Part shown: positions 53,545 to 61,153 of the stretch, in pieces
Layout of the letters: each line of letters opens with the position of its first letter
How positions within the stretch are numbered: the stretch's first letter is position 1
Origin: DASQYE01 sp036389675
GTDB lineage: Bacteria > Acidobacteriota > Blastocatellia > Pyrinomonadales > Pyrinomonadaceae
Assembly: GCA_036389675.1 (NCBI GenBank)
Contig: DASVWI010000034.1
Coordinates: 62,001-126,000 of the forward strand
DNA length: 64,000 bases
Direction: 5' to 3'
Notes under the pieces: model-generated
Database searches by the model: none
What the model saw: only the letters and a program-made list of their open reading frames with translations
What the model was told of the DNA's origin: nothing
Position numbers and translations under genes: made by a program

Positions 53545-55980
53545 ATGGCAGGGACTATGTGGCAAGACTTGCGTTACGGCATACGGACGCTCCTGAAGAC
53601 TCCCGGCTTCACGTTCGCGGCGGTGCTGGCACTGGCTCTGGGGATTGGCGCTAACAGTGCGATCTTCAGCGTGGCGAATGCTGTCCTGCTCAGACCGCTG
53701 CCGTACAGTGAGCCCGAGAGGCTGGTGATGATCTGGGGCAATCTTTTAAAACCGGGTCTCGAAGAGATAGGAGCTTCCGCGCCCGAGTTCAAGGACTATA
53801 AAGAGCAGGGCAGCTCCTTCGAGCGTCTCGCCTGTTACAGAGAGACGGGCTTTAACCTGAGCGGTGGCGGAGAGCCCGAGCGGATCAACGGCGCTTACGT
53901 CTCGGCTGACCTGTTCGCGGTGCTCGGCGTCGAGCCCATTGCCGGGCGGACTTTTCTGGCGGAAGAAGACACGCCCGGCCATGAGCAGGTGGTCGTCTTA
54001 AGCCATGGCCTCTGGCAACGCCAGTTCGGTGGCGACGAGAGCGTCGTGGGAAAGACGCTAATCGTCAACGGCGCGAGCGTCGTCGTCGTAGGCATTATGC
54101 CCGCCGGCTTTCAGTTTCCCGACGGCGGGGTGGAGGTATGGAAACCGCTCGCTCTGGATGCCGAAGACCTGAGCGAAAACAATCGCGGCTCACATTTTCT
54201 GGATGTCATCGCGCGACTCAGGCCGAACGTGACGCTTGAGCAGGCACAGGCCGAGTTGAGCACCATCACCGAGCGCATCAGGCAACAGCATCCTTCTCTA
54301 TACGAGACCGGCTTTAGCGCAAAGCTGACCCCTCGTCATGAGCAGGTCGTAGGGGAAATCCGGCCCGTCCTCTACATACTGCTCGGCGCGGTCGGCTTCG
54401 TGCTCCTGATCGCGTGCGCCAACGTCGCCAACCTGCTCTTTGCGCGCGCCGCCACGCGTGAGAGAGAGATGGCGATACGCACGGCGCTCGGCGCTGGCCG
54501 CTGGCGCATTATTCGTCAACTGCTCACGGAAAGCATGCTGCTCTCAATGGTCGGCGGAGCCGGCGGTTTATTGATGGCGCTCTGGGGCGTCGATCTGCTG
54601 AAGGCGCTTGCTCCCGGCGATATTCCGCGCCTGAGTGAGATCAGGCTGGACGTGAGAGTGGTGGGCTTTACCATGCTCGTCTCGCTGCTGACGGGATTGC
54701 TCTTCGGCCTTGCGCCGGCCTTGCGTCTCTCGAAACCCGACCTTCAGGAATCACTCAAAGACGGGGCCAGAGGTGCGAGCGAGGGGTTTCGCCGCCAGCG
54801 CATGCGTAACATTCTGGTGGTCGCGGAAGTGGCGCTCTCGCTGGTTCTGCTGATCGGCGCTGGCCTTATGATCAGAAGCTTCATTCAGGTTCAGAAGATC
54901 AATCCCGGCTTCAACCCTGAGCGCGTCCTGACGATGCGCGTCTCGCTCCCGCAGGCAAAGTACATGGAGCCGCAGGCGCAGCGCGCATTCTTCCGGCAGC
55001 TTCAAAGCCGTGTCGCCGCGCTTCCCGGCGTCGAGTCGGCGGGGCTGGTCAATTTCCTGCCGCTCAGCCATACGGGCAACATGATGAGCTTCGCCATCGA
55101 GGGACAGGGCAACATCGGCCCCAACCTACAGTTTCGCATGATCAGCCCGGACTACTTTCGCACCCTCGGCCTGCCTCTCAGCCGTGGGCGAGGATTAACG
55201 GAACAAGACCGCGAAGGCTCGCCCCCGGTTGCCGTCATCAATGAGACCCTGGCGCGCACCTTCTTCCGCGGTGAAGACCCGCTCGGCAAACGAATCAGGC
55301 TCGGCAGCGTTGACTCGCCCTTCCCATGGCTTACAGTCGTCGGCATCGTCGGCGACCTCAAGCACTACGGGCTCGACGACGAGACGCGCCCCGAGCTCTA
55401 TATTTCCTATCAACAGCCTCCGCTTCCAAGGTTCAATGTCGCATCGCTTTTCCTTGCCGTACGCTCGACGGCAGAGGCGACGGCTCTCGCGGCAGCCGTG
55501 CGAAAGGAAGTCTACGCGCTCGACAAGGATCAACCCGTCGCCGATGTCAGGACGATGGAACAGCGTCTATACGAATCGGTCGCACCGCGTCGCTTCAACA
55601 TGTTCCTGCTCTCGATCTTCGCCGCTCTGGCGGGACTTCTGGCAGCGGTCGGCATCTACGGCGTGATGTCTTACTCCGTCACGCAGCGCACGCACGAGAT
55701 TGGCATACGCATCGCCCTCGGCGCACAGACGAGCGATGTCATAAAGATGATTATCCGTCAGGGCATGACGCTGGCTTTGATCGGCGTGGCCCTCGGCCTC
55801 GCGGCGGCCTTCGCCTTGACACGAGTGATGACGAGTTTGCTCTACGGCGTCACGGCCACGGACACCTTGACCTTTGCGGCAGTCTCATTGCTTTTAGCCG
55901 GAATCGCGTTGCTGGCGTGCCTGATTCCGGCTAAACGGGCGACCAGGGTTGATCCCATGGTCGCCCTCAGATACGAGTGA
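53545..55980 (+). CDS. ADOP-family duplicated MacB/FtsX permease, copy 20
   Basis: 811 residues from ATG 53545; GTGGAG (53533-53538) serves as Shine-Dalgarno rather than as a GTG start. Coupling helices near 307 (REMAIRTALGAGR) and 716 (THEIGIRIALGAQ). TM2 is followed by NLLFARAATRE. The C-terminus reads PAKRATRVDPM, with Lys where other copies have PARR/PARK. Domain 2 has SHTGNMMSFAIEGQGNIGPN, shorter than in neighbours. Followed by a palindromic element closely matching element 10. Confidence 0.94.
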   Translation: MAGTMWQDLRYGIRTLLKTPGFTFAAVLALALGIGANSAIFSVANAVLLRPLPYSEPERLVMIWGNLLKPGLEEIGASAPEFKDYKEQGSSFERLACYRETGFNLSGGGEPERINGAYVSADLFAVLGVEPIAGRTFLAEEDTPGHEQVVVLSHGLWQRQFGGDESVVGKTLIVNGASVVVVGIMPAGFQFPDGGVEVWKPLALDAEDLSENNRGSHFLDVIARLRPNVTLEQAQAELSTITERIRQQHPSLYETGFSAKLTPRHEQVVGEIRPVLYILLGAVGFVLLIACANVANLLFARAATREREMAIRTALGAGRWRIIRQLLTESMLLSMVGGAGGLLMALWGVDLLKALAPGDIPRLSEIRLDVRVVGFTMLVSLLTGLLFGLAPALRLSKPDLQESLKDGARGASEGFRRQRMRNILVVAEVALSLVLLIGAGLMIRSFIQVQKINPGFNPERVLTMRVSLPQAKYMEPQAQRAFFRQLQSRVAALPGVESAGLVNFLPLSHTGNMMSFAIEGQGNIGPNLQFRMISPDYFRTLGLPLSRGRGLTEQDREGSPPVAVINETLARTFFRGEDPLGKRIRLGSVDSPFPWLTVVGIVGDLKHYGLDDETRPELYISYQQPPLPRFNVASLFLAVRSTAEATALAAAVRKEVYALDKDQPVADVRTMEQRLYESVAPRRFNMFLLSIFAALAGLLAAVGIYGVMSYSVTQRTHEIGIRIALGAQTSDVIKMIIRQGMTLALIGVALGLAAAFALTRVMTSLLYGVTATDTLTFAAVSLLLAGIALLACLIPAKRATRVDPMVALRYE

Positions 55981-56072
55981 AAGGATGAAGGCGGCAACGA
56001 TGAAGGATGAAGTAAAAGCATTCAACGCATTGAAGCATTCCTTTCATCCTTCCGCCTTCATCCTTCATCCTT
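55981..56072. repeat. Heptamer palindromic element 12
   Basis: Left arm 55981-56013 and right arm 56041-56072. It shares the interrupted motif AAGGCGGCAACGATGAAGG with element 10, indicating a recent common origin of the two. Core GAAGTAAAAGCATTCAA. Shine-Dalgarno GGAGG at 56079-56083 is outside the stem. Confidence 0.8.
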
Positions 56073-56091
56073 GCTTTCGGAGGTGCTTGTG

Positions 56092-58545
56092 ATGGGAACG
56101 TTCTGGCAGGATGTGCAGTATGGATTTCGGATGCTCTTGAAGAGGCCGGGATTTACGCTCGTGGCGCTGGTGGCGCTCGCTTTAGGCATCGGCGCGAACA
56201 CGGCCATCTTCTCTGTTGTCAATGCCGTGCTGCTTCGTCCGCTGCCGTTCGATAAGCCCGAGCGACTTGTGATGATCTGGGGCAGCGCGCCGCAACTGGG
56301 CTTCGACGTGCTTCCGCCCACTGCGTCCGAATCTGTGGACTGGCGCGAGCAGAGCCACGTGTTCGAGCAGGTCGCGGCCTTCAAAAGCTGGGCGTGGAAC
56401 ATGTCCGGCACGAATGGGCCGGAGCAGGTCTGGGGCGCACGCGTCAACGCGAGCCTGTTTCCCGCGCTCGGCGTCAAGCCCCTGCTTGGCCGCACCTTCC
56501 TGCCCGAAGAAGACAGGGCGGGCGGAGCGAAAGTCGTCGTCATGGGCCATGGGCTCTGGCAGCGCAGCTTCGGCTCTGACCCCGCGATCATCGGGAAGAC
56601 TGTGACGCTCAATAACCTCTCCTACACGGTGGTCGGTGTGATGCCGCCGGGCTTCAAATTCCCCGGCGGCGAAAACATGTTGTCCGGTCTTCAGTTCTCA
56701 CCGAAGACGGAGCTGTGGGAGCCCATGGCCTTCACGGACGAAGAGTTGAGCAATCGCGGCACGCATAATCTGGCCGTCGTCGCGCGTCTCAAGCCGGACG
56801 CGACCCTGTGGCAGGCGCGCACCGAGATGACCACGATCGCCGCCCATCTGGCAGAGCAGTATCCGAAATTCAATAAGGGCATCGGCGTCAAGCTCGTGCC
56901 TCTGCATGAGCAGGTCGTCGGAGATGTCCGGCCAGCGCTGCTCATTCTGCTGGGGACGGTCGGCTTTGTGCTTTTGATCGCATGCGCCAACGTCGCCAAC
57001 CTCTTGCTTGCGCGTGCCTCTTCACGTCAGAAAGAGATTGCCATCCGCACGGCGCTCGGCGCGAGTCGCCTCAGAGTCGTCCGACAGTTGTTGACCGAAA
57101 GCGTTTTGCTCTCGCTCATGGGCGGCGCTGCCGGGCTTCTTCTCGCCCTCTGGGGCATAGATGCGCTCGGCGCTTTGATTCCCGAGAATATTCCGCGCGC
57201 AAATGAAATAGGCGTGGATTCGCGCATGCTCGGCTTCACTCTTTTGATCTCGCTTCTGACGGGACTCATTTTCGGGCTCGCGCCCTCGCTGCAAGCTTCC
57301 AAGACGGACATCAACGAAGCGCTCAAGGACGGAACGCGCGGCGCGAGCACGGGCTCGGGTCGCAATCGCTTTCGCGGCATGCTGGTCGTCTCCGAAATCG
57401 CGCTGGCGCTGGTTCTACTGGTCGGCGCGGGCCTCCTGATCAGAAGCTTTATGCGGTTACAGCAAGTCGATCCGGGCTTTGAGCCGAAATCGGTGGTCGC
57501 GATGGAGATCGTCCTCCCCTTTATCGCCCCGTCGAATTACAAGGAGCCGGAGCAGCAGGCGGCATTCTTCCGTCAGACCCTGGAGCGCGCAGCGACGCTG
57601 CCCGGCGTACAGGCCGCAACGGTCGTCTCCAGCCTTCCTTTGAGCGGAGCTTTCGAGAGCACGGACGTAATCATAGAGGGACAGCCCGAGCCGCCCAACG
57701 GTGACTGGCCGCCGGCCAACTACACGATGGTGAGCGCGGACTATTTTCGCGTCATGAGCATTCCGCTGATGAAGGGCCGTGCCTTGACCGAGCGTGACAC
57801 GAAGGAGAGCCCCGGCGTCGTGGTCATCAACGAGACGATGGCGCGTCATTATTGGCCGGGCGAGGATGCAATCGGCAAGCGCCTCACCATGGGTTTTGAA
57901 AAGACGCCGCGCGAGGTCGTCGGCGTGGTCGGGGATGTCAGGCAGAACTCGCTCGATGTCGAGACGCCGCTTGCGGTCTATCTGCCCTACCAGCAGTTCC
58001 CCTATCCGGGCATGACGCTCGTCGTACGCACTGTGTCAGACCCTGCGAGCATGGCCGCCGCCGTGCGCCGCGAGGTGCAGGCGATAGATGCTTCCTTGCC
58101 CGTCTCCAACGTGAGAAGCATGGACGAGGTGGTGGCTACTTCCGTTTCGCAGCGGCGCTTCAACATGACGCTGCTCGGCATCTTCGCGTCGGTCGCACTG
58201 CTTTTGTCGGCGGTCGGCATCTACGGCGTGATGAGTTACTCGGTCACGCAGCGCACGCACGAGATTGGCATACGCATAGCCCTCGGCGCGGGAAGCCGCG
58301 ACATACTCAGGCTCGTGGTGGGTCAGGGGATGCTGCTTACCCTGATCGGCGTCGCTCTGGGGCTCGCGGCATCGCTCGTGCTGACGCGGCTGATGGCGAG
58401 CCTCATCTACGGCGTCAGCGCGACAGACCCTCTGACCTTCGCCGGCGTCTCGCTCGCGCTGGCACTGGTGGCGCTCCTTGCTTGCCTGATACCCGCACGC
58501 CGCGCCACAAAGGTTGATCCGATGGAGGCGCTCAGATACGAATAG
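56092..58545 (+). CDS. ADOP-family duplicated MacB/FtsX permease, copy 21
   Basis: 817 residues from ATG 56092; an upstream TTG at 56071 lies in the palindrome/Shine-Dalgarno region and is rejected. Coupling helices near 314 (KEIAIRTALGASR) and 722 (THEIGIRIALGAG, with Gly-Ser instead of Gln). Domain 1 has an insertion FPGGENMLSGLQFSPKTEL (~195-213). The start of domain 2 is extended by VLPFIAPSNYKEPEQ. Stop TAG is 11 bases from copy 22, with GAAGGAGA formed in between, so 21-22 form a block. Confidence 0.94.
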   Translation: MGTFWQDVQYGFRMLLKRPGFTLVALVALALGIGANTAIFSVVNAVLLRPLPFDKPERLVMIWGSAPQLGFDVLPPTASESVDWREQSHVFEQVAAFKSWAWNMSGTNGPEQVWGARVNASLFPALGVKPLLGRTFLPEEDRAGGAKVVVMGHGLWQRSFGSDPAIIGKTVTLNNLSYTVVGVMPPGFKFPGGENMLSGLQFSPKTELWEPMAFTDEELSNRGTHNLAVVARLKPDATLWQARTEMTTIAAHLAEQYPKFNKGIGVKLVPLHEQVVGDVRPALLILLGTVGFVLLIACANVANLLLARASSRQKEIAIRTALGASRLRVVRQLLTESVLLSLMGGAAGLLLALWGIDALGALIPENIPRANEIGVDSRMLGFTLLISLLTGLIFGLAPSLQASKTDINEALKDGTRGASTGSGRNRFRGMLVVSEIALALVLLVGAGLLIRSFMRLQQVDPGFEPKSVVAMEIVLPFIAPSNYKEPEQQAAFFRQTLERAATLPGVQAATVVSSLPLSGAFESTDVIIEGQPEPPNGDWPPANYTMVSADYFRVMSIPLMKGRALTERDTKESPGVVVINETMARHYWPGEDAIGKRLTMGFEKTPREVVGVVGDVRQNSLDVETPLAVYLPYQQFPYPGMTLVVRTVSDPASMAAAVRREVQAIDASLPVSNVRSMDEVVATSVSQRRFNMTLLGIFASVALLLSAVGIYGVMSYSVTQRTHEIGIRIALGAGSRDILRLVVGQGMLLTLIGVALGLAASLVLTRLMASLIYGVSATDPLTFAGVSLALALVALLACLIPARRATKVDPMEALRYE

Positions 58546-58556
58546 AAGGAGACGTT

Positions 58557-60998
58557 ATGATGGAGACATTCCGGCAGGACATTCGTTATGGAGCGCGCAT
58601 ATTGATGAAGCGACCGGGCTTTGCACTCGTGACCGTGCTTGCCCTCGCTTTAGGTATCGGCGCGAACAGCGCGATCTTTAGCGTCGTCAATGCCGTGTTG
58701 CTTCGTCCTTTACCCTATCAAGACCCGTCACGCCTTGTCATGGTCTGGGAAAGCCGCCCTCGACAGAATCGCGACGAGAACCCGGTCGCGCCCGCCGACT
58801 TCGTTGACTGGCAGCAACAGAATCAATCCTTCGAGAATATGGCGGCCTACGCGCCCGTGGCCTTCAACCTCACGGGAGCAGGCGAGCCGGAGCAGATCAA
58901 CAGTCAGCTCGTCACGCCGGAGTTTTTTCAGGTGCTGGGCGTCAAAGCCGAACTCGGGCGCACCTTTCTGCGCGAAGCCGACGAGCCGGGGGGCGAGCGC
59001 AAGGTCGTGCTCGGCCACGGCCTCTGGCAACGCCGTTTCGGCGCAGACCCCGGCATCGTCGGGCGCTCGCTCATGCTCAATGACGAGAGCTTTACGGTGG
59101 TCGGGGTGATGCCCCCGCACTTTCAGTATCCTGAAAAATCCGTGGAGTTGTGGGCGACCCCCAAACGGACGGTTCCCGAAATGACTGTCTCCGGCAACAC
59201 GGATGCGGCGTCGATTCGCACGCTGCACTATCTGAGCGTCGTCGCGCGTCTCAAGCCGAATGTCACGCTCAGCCAATCACAGGTCGAGATGGAGACCATC
59301 GCCAGCCGCCTCGAACAGCAATATCCAGCGGAGAATACGGGACACACGGCGCGCGTCGTTTCTCTGCATGAACAACTCGTGGGCGACGTGCGACCGGCGC
59401 TTCTGGTGCTTCTGGGAGCTGTCGGCTTTGTGCTTTTGATCGCGTGCGCCAATGTCGCCAACCTGCTTCTTGCGCGCGCCGCCGCGCGTCACAAGGAGAT
59501 GTCCATTCGCACCGCGCTCGGAGCCGGACGCTTTCGCCTGATACGTCAAATGCTGACCGAGAGCATGCTGCTCTCGCTCATCGGCGGCGTCGTCGGATTA
59601 CTGTTCGCTTTGTGGGGCGTTGACCTGCTGGTCGCCATGAGCCCGGAGAATCTTCCCCGCCTCGGCGAGATAAGCCTGGACGCCAGGGTGGTCGGCTTCA
59701 CGCTGGTTATCTCTCTGCTGACGGGACTGATCTTCGGGCTCATGCCGGCCCTGCAAGCTTCCAGACTTGATCTCATCAGCTCGCTCAAAGAGGGCGGACG
59801 AAGCTCTCTGGAAGGCTTCAGCCGTCATCGCATGCGTAGCGCCCTGATCGTCGTCGAAGTGGCACTGGCCCTCATGCTCCTGATCGGCGCTGGCCTGATG
59901 ATCAGGAGTTTTCAGCGCATACAGCAGGTCGCGCCGGGGTTCAATCCGAACAACCTTTTGATCACGGAGCTTTCGCTGTCTCGCACAAAGTATGCCGAGA
60001 AAGAGCAGATCGTGAATTTCCAGAAAGAGGTGCTGGCGCGCATCTCTTCGCTGCCCGGCGTCGAGTCCGCCGCCGCGACGTGGACGCTTCCACTGAGCGG
60101 GCAGGACGCGGGCCGTGGCTTCGACCTCGAAGGCTACACGCCCGCGCCCAACGAGCGCACCAATGCCTCCTTCAGCGCCGTCAGCCCTCGTTATTTCCAG
60201 ACGATGGAGATACCCGTCACCGCCGGGCGCGAGTTCACTGATCAGGACAACGCGGCGGGAGCGGGCACGATCATCATCAACGAGACCTTCGCGCGGCGCT
60301 ACTTTCCGAGCGGGGATGCCGTCGGCAAGCGGATGAAGTTGAGGGGAGATGACAACCCCTGGCTCACGATTGTCGGGGTCGTCCGTGATGTCAAGCACAC
60401 GGAACTGACCGCACAGCCGAGGATGGAGATGTATCTCTCCGCGCTTCAATCACCGTTCAACTTCATGAACATAGTCGTGCGAACGTCAACAGACCCGGCG
60501 AGCCTGACGACGGCGGTGCGTAAAGAGGTCTGGGCCGTGGACAAAGACCAGCCCGTCTCCGATGTCCAGACCATGCTACAGCTGGTCTCGAATTCGGTGG
60601 CGCGCGCTCGCTTCAACACGCTCCTGCTCGGTCTCTTCGCCTCCGTCGCCCTGCTGCTGGCGGCCATCGGCCTCTACGGCGTGATGTCTTACTCCGTCAC
60701 GCAGCGCACGCACGAGATAGGCATCCGCATGGCCTTAGGCGCGCAACGCCGTGATGTGCTCAGGCTGGTTGTCGGGCAGGGGATGATACTGGCTTTGATC
60801 GGCGTGGCCCTCGGACTCTTAGCGGCCTTCGCCGTGTCACGAGTGATGTCGAGTCTGTTGTTTGGTGTGAGCGCCACAGACCCGCTGACCTTCATCGCGC
60901 TGGCCGTGCTCTTAGCCGCGATAGCGCTGCTCGCCTGCTTGATACCGGCGCGCAGGGCGACGCGCGTAGACCCGATGATCGCCCTCCGTTACGAGTAA
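58557..60998 (+). CDS. ADOP-family duplicated MacB/FtsX permease, copy 22
   Basis: 813 residues from ATG 58557 (58560 also possible). It begins MMETFRQDIRYG, where most copies have a TLWQD/TLLQD pattern. Coupling helices near 313 (KEMSIRTALGAGR) and 718 (THEIGIRMALGAQ). Domain 1 carries an insertion ATPKRTVPEMTVSGNTDAA (~199-217). TM4 is bordered by FGLMPALQAS. TM7 reads AAFAVSRVMSSLLFG, with Ser for Thr. Followed by a 155-bp gap carrying a perfect inverted repeat unlike the heptamer elements. Confidence 0.94.
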   Translation: MMETFRQDIRYGARILMKRPGFALVTVLALALGIGANSAIFSVVNAVLLRPLPYQDPSRLVMVWESRPRQNRDENPVAPADFVDWQQQNQSFENMAAYAPVAFNLTGAGEPEQINSQLVTPEFFQVLGVKAELGRTFLREADEPGGERKVVLGHGLWQRRFGADPGIVGRSLMLNDESFTVVGVMPPHFQYPEKSVELWATPKRTVPEMTVSGNTDAASIRTLHYLSVVARLKPNVTLSQSQVEMETIASRLEQQYPAENTGHTARVVSLHEQLVGDVRPALLVLLGAVGFVLLIACANVANLLLARAAARHKEMSIRTALGAGRFRLIRQMLTESMLLSLIGGVVGLLFALWGVDLLVAMSPENLPRLGEISLDARVVGFTLVISLLTGLIFGLMPALQASRLDLISSLKEGGRSSLEGFSRHRMRSALIVVEVALALMLLIGAGLMIRSFQRIQQVAPGFNPNNLLITELSLSRTKYAEKEQIVNFQKEVLARISSLPGVESAAATWTLPLSGQDAGRGFDLEGYTPAPNERTNASFSAVSPRYFQTMEIPVTAGREFTDQDNAAGAGTIIINETFARRYFPSGDAVGKRMKLRGDDNPWLTIVGVVRDVKHTELTAQPRMEMYLSALQSPFNFMNIVVRTSTDPASLTTAVRKEVWAVDKDQPVSDVQTMLQLVSNSVARARFNTLLLGLFASVALLLAAIGLYGVMSYSVTQRTHEIGIRMALGAQRRDVLRLVVGQGMILALIGVALGLLAAFAVSRVMSSLLFGVSATDPLTFIALAVLLAAIALLACLIPARRATRVDPMIALRYE

Positions 60999-61042
60999 GT
61001 TTGATATGAAAGAAGGAAATGGTAGGGATGAACAGGATAAGA

Positions 61043-61121
61043 CAGGTCAGTACCGCCTGCGGTAGCGGGCGGGTTTCTTTCGCATCAACACCCGCCCGCT
61101 ACCGCAGGCGGTACTGACCTG
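61043..61121. repeat. Perfect 32-bp inverted repeat with 15-nt loop
   Basis: Arms 61043-61074 and 61090-61121 are exact reverse complements over 32 bp (GTACCGCCTGCGGTAGCGGG is the core of the left arm). Outside them GGATAA (61037-61042) is matched by TTATCC (61132-61137). No T-tract follows, so a dispersed REP/MITE-like palindrome is more likely than a terminator, although the RNA hairpin would be very stable. Confidence 0.85.
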
Positions 61122-61153
61122 CTCATTTGGTTTATCCTTCAGGAGATTAATAG

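Noticed and set aside
61043..61121. Rho-independent terminator
   Set aside because: The stem is far longer than usual and no run of T follows on either strand; left as a palindromic repeat, with termination not excluded.
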